The position numbers and the translations under genes are program-made. Shown in pieces: positions 9,272 to 17,953 of a stretch of DNA of 64,000 nt. The stretch is from NCBI RefSeq assembly GCF_008087665.1, contig NZ_CP042912.1, positions 3,224,001 to 3,288,000 on the forward strand. The letters run 5' to 3'. Each line of letters begins with the position of its first letter. Within the stretch, counting starts at the first letter, position 1. The notes below the pieces were generated by a model, which did not search any database, was not told where the DNA came from, and saw only the letters and a program-made list of their open reading frames with translations. The stretch is from Mariniblastus fucicola. GTDB lineage: Bacteria > Planctomycetota > Planctomycetia > Pirellulales > Pirellulaceae.

Positions 9272-12200
9272 CTACGCGTCTGATTTGCCGATCGGATTGA
9301 TCCGAAAAGTTTCCACAACGATCGCGTAAAGTGCGGGCACGACAAACAGCGTCAGCAACGTTGCGACCAGCAGCCCGAAGATCATCAGCCACGCCAGACC
9401 TTCCCACAGTGGGCCTCCGGAAAGCGCGAGCGGAAACAGGCCGCCAACGGTTGTGGCCGTTGTCAGGAAAATCGGCAGCATCCGCTGCTTGCCAGCTTCG
9501 ACGAGACACTGCCGGAATTCAGCTCGTGTGATGCCGGAGATCGGACCGCTGCCATCGCCTTCGCTTACTTTCTGCTTGATCAGGATGTCCGCGAACTCGA
9601 TGAAAATGATTCCTGTGTTCAATACGATGCCGAACAGCGACAACAACCCAAGCTGCGGCATGAAGCCCAGCGGATTGCTGGTCAGGTACAGGCCATACCA
9701 CGCACCGATGACGGCCATCGGCAGCGTCGCGAGAATCACAAGTGTCTTCGACCAGCCGTTGTACATGACGACCAGAATTAGAACGATTACCAGGAAGGAA
9801 ATCAGAAACGAAGTTCCCATCTGCACCGAAGCATCCTGGCTTTCCTCGAGCGAACCGCCGACTTCAATCGTAAACCCCGTCGGTAAGTTGGCTCTGATCT
9901 TTGCCATCGCCTCCGAATTCATAATCGCGTTGACGACATCGTTACCCGAGATCCCATCTTCGACTTCCGCTTTCACTTCGATCGTCCGATTCATATCGCG
10001 GCGTTCGATTTTGACCGGAGTTCGCACGGGCCGGGTGGTGGCAATTGAGTTCAGGGGCAGTTTGCCGTTTTGGCCTTCGACGTAAGCCCGATCGATTCCC
10101 GAAAGATCATTTCGCTGGTCGGCGGCAAGCCGAAAGTAAACCGGGACCGAGTGGTCGCCTTCGCGGAACGTCGAAAGCCGCAGCCCGCTGTAGTAGGCGT
10201 TGAGCGTATCGGCGACGTCCGCGTTGGAGACGCCAGCCAGGTTGGCTTTCTCGTCGTCGATGTCCAAAGTCAGCTGGAAACCGTAAACGCCCCACGAATC
10301 ATGGACGTCCCAGGTTCCCTCCTGTTCGCGAACCAACTGTTTGACTTCGTTGGTGACGCGGCGAAGGTCCTGCATGTTCGCAAAACCGTCTCCCGAGACA
10401 CGAATCACCACAGGTTCGGCCGGCGGACCAAGCGAAAGCGACTTGGGCACGACGCGCGCTCCGGTGATCGGCTTGAGTCCCAAATCCTGATCGCCTTCAT
10501 CGGCTACGCGGCGAATATCGGCAATGAATCCAGCGGTGACTTCGCCATCGGTCGTGCGGATCAAAATCTCTGCCACGTTGGATGCCGGAGATTGAGGGTT
10601 AAGCCCGAGCGCCCATCGCGAACCACCGCCGCCGACCATCGAGCGCATCGCACGCAAACGCTCGATCGGTTCGCCGTCGGCATTCGTTGATTGGCTCAAC
10701 GTGCGGATCGTGGACTCAACCTGCTTCACGACCTGATTGGTTTGTTCGATCGTCGAAGTTTCGGGCAAGGAAATGTTAATGTAGAACTGGTCGCGTCGGT
10801 CTTGCGGAAAAAACTCGGTGCTAACAGGAAGCTGCACCGTCGCGAACAACAAGCCAATCGTTCCCAGCACGACAGGCCATTTGAACTTCACCGCCAGATG
10901 TGCGGCCACGCCGTACAGCCGCAAGAAAATGTTCTCTCCCGGCGAATCGTTGTCGTTGGTGTCAGTGACCGAATTCGAACCGTCAGCTTCAATCGCATCG
11001 GAATCGGAATTCTTGCGATGAAACATCCGCGCAATTCTCTGTCCGACTTTCGCCATCTCGTAGCCCAACCACGGCAACGGCGCCGTTGGAACGTTGGGGT
11101 CTTTGGGAGCCCGAATGAACGCCGCGGCCAGGATGACGCAAATCGTCATCGCAAAAAGCCAGCTAACGAGCAGCGTTGTCGACAGCGTCACCGGCAAGCT
11201 GTACACGTACTCGGCACCGCCGCCTTTGAGCGCCAGCAACATGGGAAAGAAAGCCGCGACGGTCGTCAAAGTTCCGGCCAGCATGGGGAACATCAGCGTG
11301 TTTGCGGCTTCCATCGCGCCTTCGGCTGGCGTCATTCCATCCATCACGTTGGTTCGCGTTTGGTCGCAAACCTGAACTGCGTTGTCGACCAGCAAACCCA
11401 AAGCGATAATGATCGAAGCCAGTGAAATCTGTTCGATCTCGACGCCGAACCAGCGAATGATGGCGATCGCGGCCAGCACCACGATGGGAATGTTGGCGGC
11501 CATCACGATCGAAGTCCTCGCTCCGACGAACAGAAAAACGACGATCACCACGATGACGATCGCCGAGATCACATTGTTGATCACGTCGTTGACTTTGGCG
11601 TTCACGTTGTCGGCTTGCAAGGACACCGGTGTGATCGCAAGGTCGGCCGGCAGCAGTTGTTCGACGTTGACCAGCCGCTCGTATTTCTCCACACACGCGT
11701 TACAGACTTCGATAATGTTGCCGCCGGCTTTCATCGTGATCGCCAGCGTGACGGCCGGATACGTTCCGGTCGTATCCGAGTATCGACAGATGACCGACGC
11801 CGGATCTTCGTAGTCCCGATGGACGCTCAATCCGATGTCACGCAGTCGTACCGGCGAAGCAGTTCTGCCGGTTTGAACGGCTCCCACGGCGATTGATTCA
11901 ATTTCGTTCACAGCATCGAACTCACCGCCAGGTTTGACGTTGAACCTTCCTGCCGCGGTGTCGATTGAGCCGCCTGGCGAAACAATGTTTCGCTGCTCAA
12001 CGAGATTTCGAAGCTGATCAGTTGTCAGTTCAATCTGAGCCCAATTCCCTAGATCGGTTTCGATGTAGATGGCTTCGTCTCGCACGCCATACAGTTCGAC
12101 TTCGGCGACACCGGGAAGCAATCTCGCCGAATCCTGAACTCGTTCGGCAAAGATTTCCAGTTCGCGCGGCGAATAGCGGACTCGTTCGTCAACTTCCGCT

Positions 12201-12652
12201 TGTCCCGGCAGGGGTGTTTGATAAATCGCCAGCAACATGACCGCAGTCGATCCGAAATCATCGTTGACCACAGGGCGAACCTTATCCGTCGGCATCGTGA
12301 CAAGGTCGACTTTCGCGCGGACCTTGTCCCAGACATTCTGGATCGCATCGACCGGAACGTCGTCCGTCAAGTTCACGTAAACGGTCGACAGGCCATTGAT
12401 CGTCGTCGACTCGAGCTTTTCGACTTCTTCGAGCCCGTCGAGTGCTGTTTCAATTTTGTCCGTGATGAGTTCTTCGACTTTGATTGCTGGCGCACCAGGC
12501 CAGGCCGTCGCAACGACGCAAGTCCGAATAGTGAACTGCGGATCTTCGCGGCGCGGCATCGTCATGAACGTGATGCTGCCCCAAACCGTCAGCAGCGCGA
12601 TCACCGTGATCACCACGGTGCGATATTGCATCGAGAGTTTGCCAATATTCAC
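9272..12652 (-). CDS. RND efflux pump, inner-membrane transporter
   Basis: 1126 residues with the RND plan: a first helix (VITVIALLTVWGSI), a periplasmic loop with PRREDPQF, helices 2-6, a second large loop and a terminal helix bundle. The start is GTG at 12652, overlapping the adaptor stop by 4 bp (GTGA). Helix 4 reads GLLVDNAVQV, so the Asp-Asp pair of AcrB-type pumps is Asp-Asn. Helix 10 reads GIVLNTGIIF, without the relay Lys. A charged cytoplasmic insert (about residues 535-575, rich in Asp and Ser) lies mid-protein. It would export drugs or metabolites with the adaptor and outer-membrane factor encoded beside it. Confidence 0.9.
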   Translation of the reverse strand: MNIGKLSMQYRTVVITVIALLTVWGSITFMTMPRREDPQFTIRTCVVATAWPGAPAIKVEELITDKIETALDGLEEVEKLESTTINGLSTVYVNLTDDVPVDAIQNVWDKVRAKVDLVTMPTDKVRPVVNDDFGSTAVMLLAIYQTPLPGQAEVDERVRYSPRELEIFAERVQDSARLLPGVAEVELYGVRDEAIYIETDLGNWAQIELTTDQLRNLVEQRNIVSPGGSIDTAAGRFNVKPGGEFDAVNEIESIAVGAVQTGRTASPVRLRDIGLSVHRDYEDPASVICRYSDTTGTYPAVTLAITMKAGGNIIEVCNACVEKYERLVNVEQLLPADLAITPVSLQADNVNAKVNDVINNVISAIVIVVIVVFLFVGARTSIVMAANIPIVVLAAIAIIRWFGVEIEQISLASIIIALGLLVDNAVQVCDQTRTNVMDGMTPAEGAMEAANTLMFPMLAGTLTTVAAFFPMLLALKGGGAEYVYSLPVTLSTTLLVSWLFAMTICVILAAAFIRAPKDPNVPTAPLPWLGYEMAKVGQRIARMFHRKNSDSDAIEADGSNSVTDTNDNDSPGENIFLRLYGVAAHLAVKFKWPVVLGTIGLLFATVQLPVSTEFFPQDRRDQFYINISLPETSTIEQTNQVVKQVESTIRTLSQSTNADGEPIERLRAMRSMVGGGGSRWALGLNPQSPASNVAEILIRTTDGEVTAGFIADIRRVADEGDQDLGLKPITGARVVPKSLSLGPPAEPVVIRVSGDGFANMQDLRRVTNEVKQLVREQEGTWDVHDSWGVYGFQLTLDIDDEKANLAGVSNADVADTLNAYYSGLRLSTFREGDHSVPVYFRLAADQRNDLSGIDRAYVEGQNGKLPLNSIATTRPVRTPVKIERRDMNRTIEVKAEVEDGISGNDVVNAIMNSEAMAKIRANLPTGFTIEVGGSLEESQDASVQMGTSFLISFLVIVLILVVMYNGWSKTLVILATLPMAVIGAWYGLYLTSNPLGFMPQLGLLSLFGIVLNTGIIFIEFADILIKQKVSEGDGSGPISGITRAEFRQCLVEAGKQRMLPIFLTTATTVGGLFPLALSGGPLWEGLAWLMIFGLLVATLLTLFVVPALYAIVVETFRINPIGKSDA

Positions 12653-14400
12653 TGCGCGGCTCCGCTCTCGACCGCCCTGACTTTTTCACCGTCGACCAGA
12701 TAATGGGCTCCGCGGTTGACGTATTTACGGCCCTTGAGATCGACGGAGGAATCCATCGGCTCAATCGCGACAACCGACGAAGTACCCGACGGCGATTCGA
12801 GGACTTTGACTTCGACCCGCTGCACGGTGCTGTTTTCTTCGTTGAGCAAAAACAGGAACGTTTTCTCAAACTCGTAGCCAATCGCGTCCATCGGTACGAA
12901 GTATCCAGAAGTCGTGCCTTTATCAGCAAGATTCAGTTTGACCAAATCGCCAGGCCGGAGCATCCATTGGCCTTCGTTTTGAAACAGGATTTTATCGCCG
13001 TCCCATTCGTCGATGTCGCCGCCAGGAAATTTAAGTTCGCCAGCGATCAGATCACTATCCGGATCGAAGCCTTCATCCAGTATTTCGATTTGCTGAAAAA
13101 TCCAGTTGCCGAGGAATGGGACTTTGGCCTGCCCCAGCCTGACTCGCGACTTCTTCACTGTCAAAACGCGGTCTTCCGGAAGTTCGCCATCGATGCTCAT
13201 GTTGGTCAGCTTCCACAGAAAGCTGCCTTGGTCGTCCTTTCCGATGGCTTCCTCGTGAACGAAATAAGTTCCGTCGCCGGCACCGGGCAGGAACTCGAAA
13301 TTGACCCGCCAGGTCTGATCCATCGACGGAATGCCCATTGCTTTCGCTTCGTCGGTCGTGCGCTCATTGATAACCAACAGCGTAAGCGTGAAAGTTCGCG
13401 TTTGCGGATCGGCGACCGGGTCGACCAAATACAGATAGCCGCTTCTTTCTTCGTCAGGTCCGTCATCGCGAGTTACCAGAACCGGAATGCGTTGTCGATT
13501 TCGCATGCGTCGCGAATCTTCTGCCGAGACTTCGACTTCGACCTTGATCGGATCCATCATTTGAATCGTCGCCACAGGCGCACCAGCGGTGACGACGCTG
13601 CCTGGTACAACAGAAACGTTTGCGATCTGACCACGGAAAGACGAATAAAGCGTGCAGTCTTCCAGATTTCGCTGGGCGTCGCGAAGCGAATCTCTGGCTT
13701 GCAGCAACTGCGCCTCCAACGATTGGAGTTCAGCCTGCTGGGCTTTGGCCGAAGCATGAATCTGTTCGATCTGCGAGATGGCGGTGTTGAAGGCAGCCTC
13801 GTCCCGATCGACATCCGATTGAGCACCCGCGTTTTGAGCCACCAGTCGTTTGCTGCGCTCGTACTCGGTTTCAGCACGTTTCTTTTCGGCTTCCGCGGCT
13901 CGTAGCTGAGCCGGAAACGTTTTTTCGATTTGAATCTTCGAGGCTTCGATTGCCTGTTCCGCCCGGGAAACCTGAGCTTCCTGTGACTGCACTTGCAATT
14001 CGAAGCGTTCGCTGTTGAGCCGCGCGATGGGTGTGCCCTTGATCAACTGGTTGCCGTTGCTGTCCGAAACACGGCCTTCAATGTTCGTGTTCGGCTCGAC
14101 CACCGATTCGACGCGGCCGGACACCTCAAAGCCAATCTCCTCCGTTTTCCAGGACGCCACGGTCGCCGTCACCATTGATTCATTCACCGGCTGAGTCACC
14201 GTTAGCGGCGTGACCTCCACCGGACGCGGTTTCTTTTCCGGCTTCGTTTCGGCCTGTTGCTTGCAACCGGAAAGGACTGTCATCGCAATCGCCAAAAGTA
14301 CAACCGGACGGGCGACGGCAGGCAAATGCATTCGCATCCTCGATGGAGCAAAGAAAGCTCGGGGTGGCGTTCGGGATTGTTGTGTGGCTATTAAATTCAT
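12649..14400 (-). CDS. RND efflux periplasmic adaptor (membrane fusion protein), lipoprotein
   Basis: 583 residues, HlyD/AcrA-like. The N-terminus has a hydrophobic segment ending in the lipobox LSGC; a second possible start, MRMHLPAVARP, lies 21 codons inside. A barrel-lipoyl segment (GRVESVVEPNTNIEGRVSD) is split by a long coiled-coil hairpin (about 120-245, rich in Gln, Ala, Glu). Beta-barrel domains follow (TAGAPVATIQMMDPIKVEVE). The protein is longer than the typical 380-400 residues because of an insert in the C-terminal half. It links the downstream pump to an outer-membrane channel. Operon order is adaptor then pump, with the channel gene divergent. Confidence 0.9.
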   Translation of the reverse strand: MNLIATQQSRTPPRAFFAPSRMRMHLPAVARPVVLLAIAMTVLSGCKQQAETKPEKKPRPVEVTPLTVTQPVNESMVTATVASWKTEEIGFEVSGRVESVVEPNTNIEGRVSDSNGNQLIKGTPIARLNSERFELQVQSQEAQVSRAEQAIEASKIQIEKTFPAQLRAAEAEKKRAETEYERSKRLVAQNAGAQSDVDRDEAAFNTAISQIEQIHASAKAQQAELQSLEAQLLQARDSLRDAQRNLEDCTLYSSFRGQIANVSVVPGSVVTAGAPVATIQMMDPIKVEVEVSAEDSRRMRNRQRIPVLVTRDDGPDEERSGYLYLVDPVADPQTRTFTLTLLVINERTTDEAKAMGIPSMDQTWRVNFEFLPGAGDGTYFVHEEAIGKDDQGSFLWKLTNMSIDGELPEDRVLTVKKSRVRLGQAKVPFLGNWIFQQIEILDEGFDPDSDLIAGELKFPGGDIDEWDGDKILFQNEGQWMLRPGDLVKLNLADKGTTSGYFVPMDAIGYEFEKTFLFLLNEENSTVQRVEVKVLESPSGTSSVVAIEPMDSSVDLKGRKYVNRGAHYLVDGEKVRAVESGAAQ

Positions 14401-14741
14401 GCGGCTACGCCTAACGGTTTACGAGCGAGATCGTTGAGAGTTGGCGACTGGGGAATGTTTGCGGGTTGGGGTGTCGTTTTCGGAGGTGCCAATTGTATCC
14501 CGGGTTCGGTGCGGTTTTAAGGCAAAAGCCGATCGTTCCGATTGTGATGAAAGTGAGCTTTTGTCACGAAGCGTTGCTACGGAGGTGGTTGGACAGGTTG
14601 GATCGATTCAGGCTTTCATTCCTTACGCGAAAACTTCCGGCTTACGATCCCGACGCTACTGGCGTTTGCGGGGCTGATATTTTGCCTGCCAGATGACATG
14701 CCATCACGATCGCTCCATGTTTTTCGACGCGAAACAACCCC
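14401..14741. other. Divergent promoter region of the efflux genes
   Basis: 340 bp between the adaptor (-) and the outer-membrane factor (+). The small frames here have no family features. I see no clear operator palindrome; both efflux promoters are expected here. Confidence 0.4.
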
Positions 14742-16343
14742 ATGACCAACTCACTTAAAAAGTTGTCTGAAATTCGCGTCGTGACATTCGCGTTCGTTCT
14801 GCTGTCGCTGAGCTTCTCGGGTTGCCAAAGCGTCAACCATTGGTGGAACAACGGCCTGCGGGTTGGCCCTAACTATTCCCAGCCGCAAGCCCAAGTCGCC
14901 GCCGAGTACTCGATGGCGAACACAGAACGCATCGATGGCTCGAATGTGATCGATCCGCAATGGTGGCAAGTATTTAACGATCCTGACCTTAACGTGTTGA
15001 TCGATTCGCTGCGGCAAGAAAACCTTACGCTCAAGGCAGCCTGCTATCGAATCAAGGAAGCCCGACATCAACGCAACATCGCTGCGGCCAATCTTTTCCC
15101 CCAGAGCCAGCAACTGACGGGTTCCTATTCGCACACCCAGTCCAGCACAATCACCGAATCGTTCGTGCCCGGTTTTTCACCAGTCTCACTCGACAACTGG
15201 TCTTTAGGTTTCGACGTCGGTTGGGAAATTGACCTGTGGGGACGAATCCGCCGCTCAGTCGAAGCCGCCGATGCGAACCTGGAATCCGTGGTGCAGGATC
15301 GGAACTTTGCAATCGTTTCGTTGACCGCGGAAACGGCCAGCCTGTACATCAACATCCGGGCGTTTGACGAGCGTATCGAACTGGCGAAGAAAAACGCAAC
15401 GCTACAGGAAGGCAGTTTGAAAATCGCCAGGGCACGTTTCAAGGAAGGCCGGACTTCGAAGCTGGATGTCGTCCAGGCCGAATCCAATCTTGCGTCGACG
15501 CGTTCGCTGATCCCGCAACTGGAACTGGCTCGCCGACAATCGCTTAACGCCATCGCTGTTCTTTTGGGGATGCCACCGAGTGAAGTTCCCGTGCTGTCGG
15601 ACCAGCCGAAAAAGATTCCCGAAATCCCTTCGTTCGCGGTCGTCGGCATCCCGGCCGATTTGATGCGTCGACGTCCGGACATTCGATCAGCCGAACGTTC
15701 GATGAAAGCTCAGTTTGAACAGATCGGAATTGCCGAAGCGGATCTGTACCCAACGTTTTCGTTCAGCGGTTCGCTCGGATGGGATTCGGCAAAGCTCAGC
15801 GACCTTGTACAGTCTGGCGGATTTGCTGGTTCAATTGCTCCGGCGTTTGGCTGGAACATTTTAAACTACGGCAGGTTGCGGGAAGCGATCTGTGTCGAAG
15901 AGGCGCGTTTCAAACAGATTCAAATGGATTTTGAGAATACGGTTCTCTCAGCCCAACGCGAAGTCGAAGACGGGATTGTCGAGTTCGTTAAACGCAACGA
16001 GCAGTACGAATATGATCTGGCGACCCAGCAAGCCAACAAGGAATCGGTTGAGCTGGCGATTGCTTCGTTCAAGGAAGGGAAAACCGATTTCGGTCGCGTT
16101 TTCGTGGTGCAAACCAGCCTGGTGACGGCTCAGGATCAAGTCGTGGCCACTCGTGCATCGATTGCCTTGGCTTTGATCGAAACCTACCGCGCTCTCGGCG
16201 GTGGATGGGAAGTTTACGATGCGATGGCGACAGATTTGATGGTCGCTGAAGAATCGGTTGTGCCTGGTTCCGAAGTGATCGTCGATGCGACTCCGGTCGA
16301 ACAAGTCATCGTTCCGGTCAACGCCGAAAGCCTCCAGCCTTAG
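14742..16343 (+). CDS. Outer-membrane efflux factor (TolC/NodT family lipoprotein)
   Basis: 533 residues. The N-terminal signal ends in the lipobox FSGCQS, followed by VGPNYSQPQ, the usual start of NodT-type channels. Two repeated OEP domains of coiled-coil and beta-strand follow, with the typical DVGWEIDLWGRIRR and VGIPADLMRRRPDIRSAERS segments. It would form the outer-membrane channel for the RND pump and adaptor encoded on the other strand. The last codons overlap the left end of an inverted-repeat element (16342-16474). Residues 500-533 form an acidic tail beyond the usual OEP domain. Confidence 0.92.
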   Translation: MTNSLKKLSEIRVVTFAFVLLSLSFSGCQSVNHWWNNGLRVGPNYSQPQAQVAAEYSMANTERIDGSNVIDPQWWQVFNDPDLNVLIDSLRQENLTLKAACYRIKEARHQRNIAAANLFPQSQQLTGSYSHTQSSTITESFVPGFSPVSLDNWSLGFDVGWEIDLWGRIRRSVEAADANLESVVQDRNFAIVSLTAETASLYINIRAFDERIELAKKNATLQEGSLKIARARFKEGRTSKLDVVQAESNLASTRSLIPQLELARRQSLNAIAVLLGMPPSEVPVLSDQPKKIPEIPSFAVVGIPADLMRRRPDIRSAERSMKAQFEQIGIAEADLYPTFSFSGSLGWDSAKLSDLVQSGGFAGSIAPAFGWNILNYGRLREAICVEEARFKQIQMDFENTVLSAQREVEDGIVEFVKRNEQYEYDLATQQANKESVELAIASFKEGKTDFGRVFVVQTSLVTAQDQVVATRASIALALIETYRALGGGWEVYDAMATDLMVAEESVVPGSEVIVDATPVEQVIVPVNAESLQP

Positions 16344-16474
16344 GCACTGTTTGACAAATTGATTTTCATGTCATCAACGTGGCCAAACATGAGCGGCAAG
16401 GCGCTAGCCGCCGTTAAAAAGCGCAACGCAACGGCGGCTAGCGCCTTGCCGCTCACATCTACCAAACAGTGCCT
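16342..16474. repeat. Nested inverted-repeat element
   Basis: The outer ends are a perfect 12-bp inverted repeat (AGGCACTGTTTG at 16342-16353 and its complement at 16463-16474). Inside is a perfect 26-bp inverted repeat (16390-16415 and 16430-16455) around a 14-nt loop. It lies between convergent genes and contains the TAG stop of the efflux factor. There is no T-tract, so it is not a classic terminator. The structure suggests a small non-autonomous repeat dispersed in the genome (inference; only one copy is in this window). Confidence 0.75.
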
Positions 16475-16500
16475 GGCATCGGCTCGGTTTTTCAACGAGT

Positions 16501-16896
16501 CTACTGTCGCTGCATCACAAACTGGCCGTGATTTCTGCGCGAAGAGAACGTTCCGTTGAAACATTGGTCGGTCATTGAAATCTGGTATTTGAATTCGCCT
16601 CCAAGGGGCAAACGGCGACTGCCCGCCATCACGGTCAAACCGGGTTGCTGGGAGACAATGTTCAATCGAGTCGTGTACCGAAACGGGATGACTTTCGCGA
16701 ACGTTCCCCGAAATTTTGCTTGCATCGTGCTGGAATCGATTTGGCAAAACGTCGCCTTGATGTTTCCTCGGTGGTTATTGGCACCGCTGTGCCATCCGCC
16801 AGACCATTGCCCGGAAATGTCCTGCGCGATTGCGGGGCTTGCGAGGAAGCAACAGCAGAGCAGGGCGATGGTCGAGAAAAACTTCGTTCGGTTCAT
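16501..16896 (-). CDS. Exported hypothetical protein
   Basis: 131 residues. It has a clear Sec signal peptide (FFSTIALLCCCFLASPAIAQ) with cleavage expected after AIAQ. The mature part begins DISGQWSGGWHSGANNHRG and is likely a small beta-rich domain (alternating strands, RGTFAKVIPFRYTTRL). Similar short GxWxGxW proteins occur in planctomycetes, but I cannot name a function. It is convergent with the outer-membrane factor. Confidence 0.7.
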   Translation of the reverse strand: MNRTKFFSTIALLCCCFLASPAIAQDISGQWSGGWHSGANNHRGNIKATFCQIDSSTMQAKFRGTFAKVIPFRYTTRLNIVSQQPGLTVMAGSRRLPLGGEFKYQISMTDQCFNGTFSSRRNHGQFVMQRQ

Positions 16897-16936
16897 GAGA
16901 TTGTTATCCGTTCGATGGAGTGCTGCGAGGTTTGGC

Positions 16937-17842
16937 CTAGAATACGCCGCCGGAGAAGCCTTCGCGGCCCGATTTTGCGTATGGCGTTGATCGTATTTGA
17001 AATCGATTCGATGTGGCGGTTAGGGATGAATGAACTTGCACGACGCTGCTGGCTGATGAGTTTCCGCTTTGTCCAAATTGTTGGCGTTGAACTGGAGACA
17101 CCAACGAGGAAGTCCCGCCAAGGAAAGCAATTGAATCGAAATGAGCACGAACACGTCGGTGGACACGGTAGCTCTGGCTTACCGAAGCCAACATGCGGCC
17201 ATTGACTTGCTGGATCGCAATCGAGCCATTGCCACCTCCATTCTGTTCCCACGAATCACTATCAATCGTGTTTTGCAAAACGTTCAGCTGCGTACGCGCT
17301 TGCTGCAGGTTGTTGGCGATTCGCGTAATGTCGTACGTCACCGTCCGCAAATAGTCGGGCTCGTTTTCATCGTCGATGCTCAACACCAAAATCGACCCGT
17401 CCGGTTCAACCATCGCGGTAGCGTCATGTAGACGCAAAGCCATGTGCAGCGAGACTGCCATCGACACGCCAGACCTCAAATTGAGTTCATCTTCTTCGTC
17501 AAAGATACCTTCCAGATTGAGGTCGATGTAGACCGTCACGCCCAACCGTTTGAATACTTCTGATGCCGGGATCGAACGAGCCTGCCCTAGTCCAAACGCG
17601 GAGATGGATCGACTGAGCATGGCTTCTGTTCTTAGCTGATCCGACGTTAGTGAATTTGGAATCGCGTTGCCGATTGACGCGGATCGGCTTTGATGTCCAC
17701 CAGACTGGATGATGGCCGATTGAGCCAGAACTGTGGCAGGATCGTACAGATGTGCCAAAGCCAAGATCACAATTAAACACATGCCGATGATTCTACCGGG
17801 CATGTTGCGGTTGTATCGGGCTCGAATTTCGGGCGTTCGCAT
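16937..17842 (-). CDS. Exported hypothetical protein with STN-like region
   Basis: 301 residues with an N-terminal hydrophobic segment (MCLIVILALAHLY). An alternative start at MPGRIIG, codon 14, would give a more normal signal peptide. Residues 85-160 (VTVYIDLNLEGIF, LRLHDATAMVEPDGSILVLS) resemble the small domains with which planctomycete secretin-like proteins begin. A following stretch, YDITRIANNLQQAR with NTIDSDSWEQNGGG, is a recurring planctomycete pattern. Function unknown; probably an exported component. It is divergent from the DUF4139-like gene. Confidence 0.6.
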   Translation of the reverse strand: MRTPEIRARYNRNMPGRIIGMCLIVILALAHLYDPATVLAQSAIIQSGGHQSRSASIGNAIPNSLTSDQLRTEAMLSRSISAFGLGQARSIPASEVFKRLGVTVYIDLNLEGIFDEEDELNLRSGVSMAVSLHMALRLHDATAMVEPDGSILVLSIDDENEPDYLRTVTYDITRIANNLQQARTQLNVLQNTIDSDSWEQNGGGNGSIAIQQVNGRMLASVSQSYRVHRRVRAHFDSIAFLGGTSSLVSPVQRQQFGQSGNSSASSVVQVHSSLTATSNRFQIRSTPYAKSGREGFSGGVF

Positions 17843-17953
17843 GGAAACTGCCTTGGTAAAATTTGGGTGGCGTCAAATTAAATGTTTCTGGCATCAAATT
17901 CGCAACTACATTTTAATTCAACGTCGCAACCGCCGTGCCAACTGGAGACTCAA

